A program made the translations under genes and the position numbers. Shown here one piece after another: positions 1-6,767 of a stretch of DNA of 14,427 nt (position 1 is the stretch's first letter; each line of letters opens with the position of its first letter). Location: contig DBMG01000187.1 of NCBI GenBank assembly GCA_002304785.1, positions 15,312 to 29,738 on the forward strand, read 5' to 3'. Below the pieces are notes generated by a model. The model had not been told where the DNA came from. It saw only the letters and a list, made by a program, of their open reading frames with translations, and made no database searches. The DNA is from Candidatus Accumulibacter sp. UBA704 (GTDB taxonomy: Bacteria; Pseudomonadota; Gammaproteobacteria; Burkholderiales; Rhodocyclaceae).

Positions 1-681
1 CCGCGTGAACTCAACCACTTCGGCCAGCGGCGCGCGGTGATCATCACCGCCAATCTGGCTCCAGGGTACACCATGGGCGAGGCGCTGACGTTCATGGAGC
101 AGACCGCGAACAAGGTGCTGACGCCGGGTTATGCGATCGACTATTCGGGTCAGTCGCGCGAGTTCCGTACTTCGAGTTCCTCACTGGCAATCACTTTCGT
201 CCTGGCGCTGGCCTTTATCTACCTGGTGCTGGCGGCCCAGTTCGAGAGCTTCCGCGACCCGTTCATCATCATGCTTACCGTGCCGCTATCGATGACTGGC
301 GCACTCCTGGCGCTGTTTCTGTCCGGCGGAACGCTCAATGTCTATAGCCAGATCGGGCTGGTGACACTGGTAGGGCTGATCACCAAGCACGGCATTCTGA
401 TTGTCGAGTTCGCCAATCAGTTGCGCGAACGCGGTACGGCGACCAAGCAGGCTGTCATCGAGGCGGCCGAATTGCGCCTGCGTCCGATCCTGATGACCAC
501 CGGCGCCATGGTTCTCGGCGCCATTCCTCTTGCGATGGCACGCGGAGCCGGAGCCGAGAGCCGCCAGCAGATTGGCTGGGTGATCGTCGGCGGCCTGCTG
601 CTCGGCACTTTCTTTACCCTTTTCGTCGTACCTACGGTGTATAGCCTGATGGTCAGACGGAAGGTTTCCTCGCCGGAATGA
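1..681 (+). CDS. RND (HAE1-type) multidrug efflux permease, C-terminal part
   Basis: Inner-membrane proton-driven subunit of a tripartite efflux pump that exports drugs or other toxic compounds through a periplasmic adaptor and an outer-membrane channel. The reading frame is open from base 1, so the 5' end lies outside the window; about 226 residues are visible, the last fifth of a protein usually near 1,030 residues. The visible part has the end of the second periplasmic domain, then several hydrophobic helices. Family signatures are AAQFESF after the first helix, LITKHGILIVEFANQL in the next, and LRLRPILMTT just after. The common family form KNxILIVEF has H in place of N here. The C terminus is short and charged (RRKVSSPE), as expected for a cytoplasmic tail. 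An adaptor gene probably lies upstream, outside the window. The family call is very secure; the substrate cannot be told. Confidence 0.95.
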   Translation, partial: PRELNHFGQRRAVIITANLAPGYTMGEALTFMEQTANKVLTPGYAIDYSGQSREFRTSSSSLAITFVLALAFIYLVLAAQFESFRDPFIIMLTVPLSMTGALLALFLSGGTLNVYSQIGLVTLVGLITKHGILIVEFANQLRERGTATKQAVIEAAELRLRPILMTTGAMVLGAIPLAMARGAGAESRQQIGWVIVGGLLLGTFFTLFVVPTVYSLMVRRKVSSPE

Positions 682-721
682 GCGGTTTTACGCGGGGCTG
701 GCTTTTCTGATTGTCGAGGGG

Positions 722-727
722 TATATT
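722..727 (+). promoter_or_regulatory. Possible -10 box (TATATT) for an RNA transcript
   Basis: TATATT matches five of six bases of the sigma-70 -10 consensus and lies about 200 bases upstream of the terminator at 899-927, so it could start a free-standing RNA. No convincing -35 hexamer is seen 16-18 bases upstream (the sequence there is TGGCTT). Weak, and it could be chance. Confidence 0.2.
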
Positions 728-832
728 GAAATCGTGCCGTGATCAGCGGCAAGTCCGGCATGAAGTGGCAGCACCGCCGTGTTAGCTGGAGAGTTGATGG
801 GGAATCATTGCAGGCTAATACCAAAGATGATT

Positions 833-927
833 GAGTAGTACCCAGACGGCGTTGAGCCGAATACTCCGGCCAGGTGTGCCGGGGACGCAGTCCCGGAAGC
901 CCATGCATCAACAGCATGGGCTTTTTT
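833..927 (+). ncRNA. Candidate structured RNA ending in an intrinsic terminator
   Basis: This stretch between two convergent genes folds by eye into consecutive helices. GAGTA (833-837) pairs with TACTC (862-866) and encloses the hairpin CGGC (847-850)/GCCG (856-859). CCGGC (866-870) pairs with GCCGG (878-882), and GGGAC (882-886) pairs with GTCCC (890-894); these last two helices share base 882, so they may be alternatives. An 8-bp terminator hairpin follows. I could not match it to a known riboswitch or small-RNA family from memory. It may be an independent small RNA of about 100-200 bases or the processed 3' end of the efflux-pump mRNA. No gene follows on the same strand, so a cis-acting riboswitch is unlikely. 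The folding is a hand prediction. Confidence 0.35.
899..927 (+). terminator. Rho-independent terminator
   Basis: GCCCATGC (899-906) and GCATGGGC (914-921) form a perfect 8-bp stem with a 7-base loop, followed by six T (922-927). It ends transcription coming from the efflux-pump gene or from the RNA candidate just upstream. There is no T-run on the opposite strand, so it is one-directional. The last T is also the final base of the miaA stop codon on the other strand. Confidence 0.85.
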
Positions 928-1886
928 CATGGGTATCGGGTACGCAGTGCTTCAGCCAGGGCGCTGGCAACGCGTTGCCCGACGCGGTCGCACAAATCGG
1001 ACGCCAAGCAGTCGTATATTTCCGGCTTGAGCGTGTTCGCCATCCAGGTGATCTGGCGCTTGGCGAGTTGGCGCGTGGCGTAGATGCCACGGTCGCGCAA
1101 TTCCCGGCGCGGGGCGGCGCCGTCCTGCACCTCCCACACCTGCCGGTAGCCGACACAGCGCATCGAGGGCAGTTCCAGCGAGAGCGCGTACTTGCCGCGC
1201 AGGTGCGATACTTCGTCCTCCAGTCCGGCCTCCAGCATGGCGTCGAAGCGATCGGCGATGCGTGCGTGCAGCACGCTACGTTCGGAAGGGAGCAGGCCGA
1301 GCGAAATAAAATCGTACGGAGGTTTCTCTTCCCGGCCTTCGCCAATCAGTTCGGACATCGGCCGCCCGGAAAGCCGGAAGATCTCCAGAGCGCGCTGGAT
1401 GCGCTGGGCGTCGGTGGCGTGCAGTCGCGCAGCCGTGACCGGGTCAATCTTGGCCAGTTCGGCGTGCACCGCTTGCCAGCCGTGTTCAGCCGCGAACGCA
1501 TCGATCTCGGCACGGATTTTCGGGTCGGCCTGCGGCAATTCGGACAGCCCGGCGAGCAGCGCCTTGTAGTAGAGCATGGTGCCGCCGACAAGCAGCGGAA
1601 CCTTGCCTCGGGAAACGATTTCGGCCATCGCCTCCAGCGCGTCGTGACGGAAACGGGCGGCCGAATAGACTTCTTCCGGGCTGATCAGGTCGATCAACCG
1701 GTGCGGAAAGCGCTCCAGGGTGGCGGCGTCCGGCTTGGCGGTGCCAATGTCCATGTCGCGGAAAACCTGCGCCGAATCGACGCTGATCAACTCGACAGGA
1801 AAACGCTGGGCCAGCCACATGGAAACGGCGGTCTTGCCTGATGCCGTCGGACCCATGAGCAGGATCGCTGGAGAGGTGATCTTCAT
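927..1886 (-). CDS. miaA: tRNA dimethylallyltransferase MiaA
   Basis: Transfers a dimethylallyl group from DMAPP to N6 of adenine-37 in tRNAs that read codons starting with U, the first step of the ms2i6A modification that steadies codon-anticodon pairing. The 319-residue product has the usual family length. A P-loop GPTASGKT sits at residues 12-19, followed by DSAQVFRDMDIGTAKP, the PHRLIDL and VGGTMLYYKALLAGL segments, RIQRALEIFRLSGRP, and MRCVGYRQVWE toward the C terminus. The ATG overlaps the mutL stop as ATGA, so translation is probably coupled; a longer open frame continues upstream but runs through mutL in the wrong frame. In many proteobacteria hfq follows miaA. Here it does not, and the gene ends against a convergent terminator. 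Confidence 0.97.
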   Translation of the reverse strand: MKITSPAILLMGPTASGKTAVSMWLAQRFPVELISVDSAQVFRDMDIGTAKPDAATLERFPHRLIDLISPEEVYSAARFRHDALEAMAEIVSRGKVPLLVGGTMLYYKALLAGLSELPQADPKIRAEIDAFAAEHGWQAVHAELAKIDPVTAARLHATDAQRIQRALEIFRLSGRPMSELIGEGREEKPPYDFISLGLLPSERSVLHARIADRFDAMLEAGLEDEVSHLRGKYALSLELPSMRCVGYRQVWEVQDGAAPRRELRDRGIYATRQLAKRQITWMANTLKPEIYDCLASDLCDRVGQRVASALAEALRTRYP

Positions 1887-3694
1887 CGGCCGCGCAGGAA
1901 CAGGGAGTCGAGTTCCTGCATTGTCAGTTGCGTCCAGGTCGGTCGGCCGTGGTTGCACTGGTCGGCGCGTTCGGTTTCCTCCATCTGGCGCAGCAACGCG
2001 TTCATCTCTGGTATTGAAAGCTGCCGATGGGCGCGCACCGCCCCGTGGCAGGCCATCGTGGCCAGGAATTCGTTGCGGCGCGCGGCCATCAGCTGGCTGA
2101 CTCCATGCTCGCGCAGTTCGGCGAGCAGGCTGCGCACCAGCGCCGTCGGGTCGGCCGACAGAAGCAGGGCGGGGACGCTTCTCACGACCAATTGCTTCGG
2201 ACCCATCGTGGCGATGTCGAAACCCAGATCGCGGAGCGCTTCCTTGAATTCCTCCGAAGCCGCGATGTCCAGCGCATCGGCTGAAAAAACCGCAGGAATG
2301 AGCAGCGTCTGGGTGGCCAATTTCTGCAGATCGACCGCGGTCTTGAGTTTCTCGTACAGGATGCGTTCGTGCGCAGCATGCATGTCGACGAGGACTAGTC
2401 CACGCTGGTTCTGGGCCAGGATGTAGATGCCGTGCAATTGGGCCAGCGCGTAGCCGAGCGGCGGCGCATCGGCCGTGGCAGGCGCCGCGGTGGCGAGCGC
2501 CGGCGATCCTGAGGACCTCTCTTGTGCCGGGGCTTCGATCGCCGACTGGCTGAAGGCGTAATACGCGGCCACGGCCGGTTCGCCGACGCTCAACGATTGC
2601 TGGCGCGGTGGCGATTGGTTGAAACCAGACCATTTCGGATTCGTTACGCTCGGAGACGGAGTAAGGTCTGGGCGCGGGAATGTCGCGGCGACCGGCAATG
2701 AGGCGTTCAGCGGGCTGGATAATGCCTTCTGCACGGCGTGAAAAACGAATTGGTGCACGGCGCGACTGTCGCGGAATCGCACCTCCGTCTTGGCCGGGTG
2801 GACGTTGACGTCGACCGTCGCCGGGTCGATTTCGAGGAACAGGCAGTACGCTGGGTAGCGGCTGCCATGCAGCATGTCCTGATAGGCTTCGCGCAGTGCG
2901 TGGGCGAGCAGCTTGTCACGCACGAAGCGGCCGTTGACGTAGCAGTACTGGGCGTCGCTGCGCGGCCGCGAGTGGGCCGGCGTAGCGCAGTGGCCGAAGA
3001 CGCGCAGCAGGCCCGGTCCGGTATCGACGGCGCGCGATTCCTCGAGGAAATCCTCACCGAGGATAGCGCCGGCGCGGCCGGCGGCGTCGCTCCGGGCGAG
3101 GTGCAGGGTGACGCGCCCGTTGTGGGAAAGGGTAAAGGCAACAGCGGGGTTGGCCAGCGCGATGCGTTTCACCGCGTCGACGCAATGGGCGAATTCGGTC
3201 GCCTCGGACTTAAGGAATTTGCGCCGCGCCGGGGTGTTGTAGTACAGGTCGCGCATCTCGACGACCGTGCCTGCGAGCAGCGCGGCCGGCTCCGGATAGT
3301 CGCCCGGCTCGGCATTCAGTCGCCAGGCGTGGGCCGCGCCGGCCTGCCGGCTGGTCAGCGTCAGGCGGGCGACCGAAGCGACGGAGGCCAGGGCTTCGCC
3401 GCGAAAACCAAGCGTGGCGACCCGTTCGAGATCATCCAGCGAAGCGATCTTGGACGTGGCGTGGCGGGTCAGGGCCAGAGCCAGTTCGTCGCGGGCGATG
3501 CCGCCGCCGTCGTCGGTGACGCGTATCAGCTTGACGCCGCCTTCTTCGAGTTGAATCTGGATGGCCGTGCTGCCGGCGTCGAGCGCGTTTTCCAGCAGTT
3601 CCTTGAGGACCGACGATGGGCGTTCGACGACTTCGCCGGCGGCGATCTGGCTGATCAGCAGGTCGGGGAGAAGCTGGATACTTGTTTGAGGCAT
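1883..3694 (-). CDS. mutL: DNA mismatch repair protein MutL (endonuclease-type)
   Basis: GHKL-family ATPase that couples mismatch recognition by MutS to strand removal. The 603-residue product starts with the ATPase core: IAAGEVVERP, then ELLENALDAG with the catalytic Glu and Mg-binding Asn, DDGGGI, and TLGFRGEALASVASV. A Pro/Ala/Ser-rich linker spans roughly residues 335-420, and a C-terminal dimerisation domain follows. That domain contains D437-M-H-A-x2-E443-x4-E448, the metal-binding nicking motif DQHA(x)2E(x)4E with Met for Gln, together with ACHGAVR, CNHGRP and a terminal FLRGR. Such MutL proteins nick DNA themselves and occur in bacteria without MutH; E. coli MutL lacks the motif. It overlaps miaA by four bases. 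A perfect TATAAT lies seven bases before the ATG, and no Shine-Dalgarno site is clear. Confidence 0.97.
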   Translation of the reverse strand: MPQTSIQLLPDLLISQIAAGEVVERPSSVLKELLENALDAGSTAIQIQLEEGGVKLIRVTDDGGGIARDELALALTRHATSKIASLDDLERVATLGFRGEALASVASVARLTLTSRQAGAAHAWRLNAEPGDYPEPAALLAGTVVEMRDLYYNTPARRKFLKSEATEFAHCVDAVKRIALANPAVAFTLSHNGRVTLHLARSDAAGRAGAILGEDFLEESRAVDTGPGLLRVFGHCATPAHSRPRSDAQYCYVNGRFVRDKLLAHALREAYQDMLHGSRYPAYCLFLEIDPATVDVNVHPAKTEVRFRDSRAVHQFVFHAVQKALSSPLNASLPVAATFPRPDLTPSPSVTNPKWSGFNQSPPRQQSLSVGEPAVAAYYAFSQSAIEAPAQERSSGSPALATAAPATADAPPLGYALAQLHGIYILAQNQRGLVLVDMHAAHERILYEKLKTAVDLQKLATQTLLIPAVFSADALDIAASEEFKEALRDLGFDIATMGPKQLVVRSVPALLLSADPTALVRSLLAELREHGVSQLMAARRNEFLATMACHGAVRAHRQLSIPEMNALLRQMEETERADQCNHGRPTWTQLTMQELDSLFLRGR

Positions 3695-3700
3695 CCGCCG

Positions 3701-3706
3701 ATTATA
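3701..3706 (-). promoter_or_regulatory. TATAAT -10 box immediately upstream of mutL
   Basis: On the minus strand this reads TATAAT, a perfect sigma-70 -10 hexamer. Its downstream end is six bases from the mutL start codon, so transcription would begin at or within a base or two of the A of ATG and give a leaderless or nearly leaderless mutL mRNA. The -35 position holds only GCCGCC. A GC-rich imperfect inverted repeat (3706-3712 with 3734-3740) lies just upstream but has no T-run, so it is not a terminator for dctP. Confidence 0.4.
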
Positions 3707-3753
3707 CCGGCCGGGGTGGCGTTGGCGGCGTCTGGCCGGCTGCGGAAATGGAA

Positions 3754-4776
3754 TTACGACCCGTCGGCTTTGAAGCCGGTTTCCGTGTAGATTGCGTCGA
3801 TGATCTCCTGGCCAATACGCGGGGCCATTTCCCGGTGGGTCTTGATCATCGCTTTCTTGAGTTCGAGCCTTTCCGCGGGCGTTGGGGAGTACACCTGAGT
3901 CTTGCCTGTTTCGATGATCCTGGCCAACGCGTTGTCGTTTTCTTCCTTGGCAATCCTGTTGGCGTAGTCGGTCGCCTCGTTCATGGCCTGCCAGAGCTGG
4001 CTACGGATGCCTCGCGGCAGGTTGTCCCAGAACTTCTTGTTGGCGATCACGGCGTAGCCGAGATAACCGTGCTCGGTGATGGTGATGTGCTTCTGCACTT
4101 CATACATCTTCTGCGTGTAGAAGTTCGAGTGCGGGTTTTCCGTGCCGTCGACGAAGCCGGTGCGCAGCGCCTGATAAACATCGGAGAACGGCGTGACCTG
4201 CGGTACGGCGCCGAGCGCGCGCATTTGTGATTCCAGAACCTTGGATGACTGGATACGCATTTTCAGGTTGCGGAAGTCGGCTGGCGTATGCAGCGGCCTG
4301 TTGGCAGAGAAGGACTTGAATCCGTTGTCCCAGAAGGCCAGCCCCTTTATGCCCTTCGGTTCCAGCTTGTTCAGGAGGATGATTCCGAGGCTGCCTTGCG
4401 TGACCTTGTGCAGCATCGTCATGCTGTCGAAGAGATAGGGAAGGTCGAAAACCTCGAATTCCTTGATACCCAGCGGGCCGAGCGGACCGAGCTTGGCCAG
4501 CGATGGAGCCAGGATCTGGACCGCGCCGAGTTGCAGCGCCTCCATCTCTTCCTTGTCCTTGTAGAGCGTCGAGTTAGGGTAAACCTCGACCTTGACCGCG
4601 CCCTTGGTCAACTCCTCCGCGCGCCTGGCAAAGAAGAGCGCCGCTTTGCCCTTGGGCGTGTCTTCAGCGACGACGTGGCTGAACTTGATGACGATCGGCG
4701 GCTGTGCGTCGGCGGCGGGCAACGTGCCGACCACGAGGCATATCAATAAGCCGATTGAAACAAGCAGGGATTTCAT
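3754..4776 (-). CDS. dctP: TRAP transporter solute-binding protein, DctP family
   Basis: Periplasmic binding protein of the TRAP class, which captures C4-dicarboxylates or related organic acids. A signal peptide covers about residues 1-24 (hydrophobic core, then ADA before QPP). The mature protein begins IVIKFSHVVAEDTPKGKAA, the usual DctP N-terminus. R174 in KMRIQ matches the conserved arginine that grips the substrate carboxylate, and N214 in DGTENP the conserved asparagine. The total of 340 residues is normal. GGAG ten bases before the ATG is a good ribosome site. The membrane subunits DctQ and DctM are absent on both sides. Instead the divergent neighbour is a DASS permease followed by a DctS/DctR-like sensor pair. 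It may feed TRAP subunits encoded elsewhere or act as a co-sensor. The ligand is not provable from sequence. Confidence 0.9.
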   Translation of the reverse strand: MKSLLVSIGLLICLVVGTLPAADAQPPIVIKFSHVVAEDTPKGKAALFFARRAEELTKGAVKVEVYPNSTLYKDKEEMEALQLGAVQILAPSLAKLGPLGPLGIKEFEVFDLPYLFDSMTMLHKVTQGSLGIILLNKLEPKGIKGLAFWDNGFKSFSANRPLHTPADFRNLKMRIQSSKVLESQMRALGAVPQVTPFSDVYQALRTGFVDGTENPHSNFYTQKMYEVQKHITITEHGYLGYAVIANKKFWDNLPRGIRSQLWQAMNEATDYANRIAKEENDNALARIIETGKTQVYSPTPAERLELKKAMIKTHREMAPRIGQEIIDAIYTETGFKADGS

Positions 4777-5193
4777 TGAAAGACAGCTCCGCCGATTGCA
4801 CGTTGAACGCCCCGGTTCTCCGGTCGTAAATACTGCTTATGACAAAACTACTATCGGTTGGCAACTGAGGAAAACCGTAGTGGCTAGTCTTTGGTGTTCC
4901 AGCTGCTTCCGATTAACACGTAACGTACGGTTGACGATCTGCCTTGAGCCGCGTCGTTACGGGGCGTCTATTCTAATGGTTTGCTTGAACGGTTCGGGGG
5001 ACGTGGGCCGTCGAGATGCTTACGGTTTTCCACAATTGCTGCCGGCAGTCAGTGCGCCGATAGTGTGCCACGCGCTGGATATCCGCCGGTAAACAAGAGA
5101 ACTGTCGACGCACGGGGGAATCGTGGCACTTCGGCCGAAAGCAGTTTGATAACGGCATTTTCAAGAAACACTTATTTGCATGGAGGGGTGCTC
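4777..5193. promoter_or_regulatory. Divergent control region between dctP and the DASS permease
   Basis: The 417 bases have no credible gene. The pentamer CGGTT occurs five times on the plus strand (starting at 4813, 4855, 4928, 4990, 5023) and once on the minus strand (4873-4877). Two of them form an imperfect dyad, ACTATCGGTT (4850-4859) facing AACCGTAGT (4873-4881). An 11-base match, TACGGTTTTCC at 5021-5031, recurs inverted at 4869-4879. A good ribosome site for the permease (GGAGG, 5182-5186) closes the region, and one for dctP (GGAG on the minus strand, 4787-4790) opens it. No strong sigma-70 pair is evident for either gene, which suits activator-dependent promoters. Operator function is inference. 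Confidence 0.5.
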
Positions 5194-6483
5194 ATGTCAC
5201 CAGCAGTAACTACTCTGATTGTATTAGCATTTGTGGCATTCTTTTTCATAACCGAAATGGTGCCCCTGGCTATTACCGCTCTGGCAGGGGCCATTACGCT
5301 CGGTCTGCTTGGCGTTATCCCGGTCAACACGGTCTTCTCCGGTCTGTCCAACTCGACGGTTGTCCTTTTCGCCGCCATGTTCGTTATCGGGGCATCGATG
5401 TTCCACACCGGGTTGGCGCAGAAAATGGGCCAAGCGGTTGTGAAGGTTGCCGGTAGTAGCGAGAACGGTCTTCTGGCCGGTGTCATGATCGCCGCGGCTG
5501 CCTTGTCGTCGGTAACCTCGAATACGGGTACGACGGCGTGTCTTATTCCTGTCATTCTGGGGATCTGCCAGGCCGCCAAAATTCCGGCTTCGCGGCAGAT
5601 GATGCCGCTGGCGTTCGCTGCCGGTCTCGGTGGCATCATTACGCTGGTCGGAACTCCGCCGAACATCATCGCTGCCGGTGCTCTGAAGGCCGCCGGGCTG
5701 CGTCCGTTCGGCTTCTTCGAGTTCGCTTGGATCGGTATTCCGCTGACCGTCGCCGGCCTCATCTACATGCTGACCATCGGCAAACGGCTGCTCCCGAAAG
5801 AGCAGATTTCCGCGGAAGGTGTGAAGGTTGATGAAGAAGCGGCTGCCGAGGCCAAGGCCGGTGTCAGCGATCCGAAAAAGCAGTGGATCACCGCACTGGT
5901 GTTGATTGCCGTTGTCGTGGTCATGGCGCTGGACCTCAAGCAGGTTCCGCTGGAAGTGGCTGCCGGTATCGGCGCACTGGTTCTGGTCGTCTGCGGTTGC
6001 CTGTCGGAAAAGCAGGCCTATCGTGGCATTGACTGGGTCACCATCTTCCTGTTTGCCGGCATGATGCCGATCGCTACCGCGATGGACAAGAGCGGTGCGG
6101 GCAAGATGATTGCGGATTGGGTCGTCGGCCTGCTGGGCGGAAATCCCAGCCCGATAATGTTGACCGCTGCTCTGTTCCTGCTCTCCGCCGGCCTGACGCA
6201 GTTTATGTCCAACACCGCGTGTACCGCGCTGCTGGCCCCGATCGGCATTTCCATCGCACAAGGCGTGGGCGCCAGCCCGCATGCCGTGATGATGGCCATC
6301 GCCGTAGCCGCATCGTGCGCATTCGCCACCCCGGTCGGCACGCCGCCGAATACCCTGGTGCTCGGCCCGGGCGGCTACAAGTTCAACGATTACGTGAAGG
6401 CCGGTTCGGGCTTGGTTGTGGTCTGCTTCATCGTGTCGATCATCATCATCCCGATGGTCTGGCCGTTCTTCCCGGCCAAGTAA
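5194..6483 (+). CDS. DASS/SLC13-family anion permease
   Basis: Inner-membrane permease of the divalent anion:Na+ symporter family, whose members take up di- and tricarboxylates, sulfate or related anions. The 429-residue protein is mostly hydrophobic helices in two related halves. Each half has the hallmark SNT motif that lines the sodium and carboxylate site (SSVTSNTGTT near residue 110, QFMSNTACT near 337), followed by a VGTPPN loop. The charged stretch near residues 205-230 is the loop between the halves. An in-frame opening extends about 210 bases upstream, but GGAGG seven bases before the ATG at 5194, and the hydrophobic segment beginning there, fix the start. It is divergent from dctP, ends at a strong terminator, and is followed by a dicarboxylate-type sensor pair, so an organic acid is the likeliest substrate. 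Confidence 0.9.
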   Translation: MSPAVTTLIVLAFVAFFFITEMVPLAITALAGAITLGLLGVIPVNTVFSGLSNSTVVLFAAMFVIGASMFHTGLAQKMGQAVVKVAGSSENGLLAGVMIAAAALSSVTSNTGTTACLIPVILGICQAAKIPASRQMMPLAFAAGLGGIITLVGTPPNIIAAGALKAAGLRPFGFFEFAWIGIPLTVAGLIYMLTIGKRLLPKEQISAEGVKVDEEAAAEAKAGVSDPKKQWITALVLIAVVVVMALDLKQVPLEVAAGIGALVLVVCGCLSEKQAYRGIDWVTIFLFAGMMPIATAMDKSGAGKMIADWVVGLLGGNPSPIMLTAALFLLSAGLTQFMSNTACTALLAPIGISIAQGVGASPHAVMMAIAVAASCAFATPVGTPPNTLVLGPGGYKFNDYVKAGSGLVVVCFIVSIIIIPMVWPFFPAK

Positions 6484-6546
6484 GAAATCCCGGATCAACA
6501 CGATTTGAAGGATTCATAAGGTAAAACAATCGTTGTTTGCTGAAAC

Positions 6547-6578
6547 GGAGGGGCATGCGGGACGCCCCTCCTTTTTTT
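6547..6578 (+). terminator. Rho-independent terminator after the permease gene
   Basis: GGAGGGGC (6547-6554) pairs perfectly with GCCCCTCC (6564-6571) around a 9-base loop, followed by seven T (6572-6578). It lies 64 bases after the permease stop and separates the permease from the sensor-kinase operon. A small hairpin, AAACAA/TTGTTT (6524-6538), precedes it. Confidence 0.92.
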
Positions 6579-6629
6579 CGTCCATTGGCTTTGGCGTCGC
6601 TGTTAGCCGTGTTGTCGGGAGCCCCGATC

Positions 6630-6644
6630 CAACCGGCGCGGTTG
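6630..6644. promoter_or_regulatory. CAACCG-N3-CGGTTG palindrome upstream of the sensor kinase gene
   Basis: A perfect inverted repeat with 6-base arms and 3-base spacing lies about 125 bases before the kinase start. Its half-site CGGTT is the pentamer repeated six times in the dctP/permease control region, so it could be a shared operator, for instance for the response regulator encoded here. No clear sigma-70 promoter is seen in 6579-6767; the best guesses (CATACT near 6692, TTGACC near 6709) lack proper partners. Confidence 0.35.
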
Positions 6645-6767
6645 TGGGGCACGCTGGGCGATTTGCGTTGCCGTGCGAGTGAGGCATACTTTCGTTCTTG
6701 ACCAAGAATTGTCGTTGCGCCATTTGCGGTGCGCTAGCGGCTTTGTTATTCCCACCTGGACGACACG

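Noticed and set aside
866..927. c-di-GMP, guanidine or SRP-type RNA, suggested by GGGGACGCAG and GGAAG
   Set aside because: Only short fragments resemble these families; the order of elements does not fit and no gene follows on the same strand.
831..1841. 336-residue plus-strand open frame opposite miaA
   Set aside because: It lies antisense to miaA, which has complete family motifs; its composition is that of a high-GC shadow frame.
3706..3740. GC-rich inverted repeat between dctP and mutL as a dctP terminator
   Set aside because: The loop is 21 bases and no T-run follows on the minus strand.
2738..3790. 350-residue plus-strand open frame opposite mutL
   Set aside because: Antisense to a well-supported MutL; no recognisable domain.
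5054..5069. TGGCAC-N7-GC on the minus strand, sigma-54-like, pointing to dctP
   Set aside because: The -12 element lacks the TT of TTGC, the site is about 280 bases from the gene, and the local regulator is FixJ-type, not NtrC-type.
5146..5177. TTGATA plus TTATTT as a sigma-70 promoter for the permease
   Set aside because: Spacing is about 20 bases and the -10 match is poor; not strong enough to annotate.
5224..6501. 425-residue minus-strand open frame across the permease gene
   Set aside because: Very rich in His, Arg, Gln and Asp, typical of the reverse complement of a hydrophobic membrane protein; the plus strand has clear DASS motifs.
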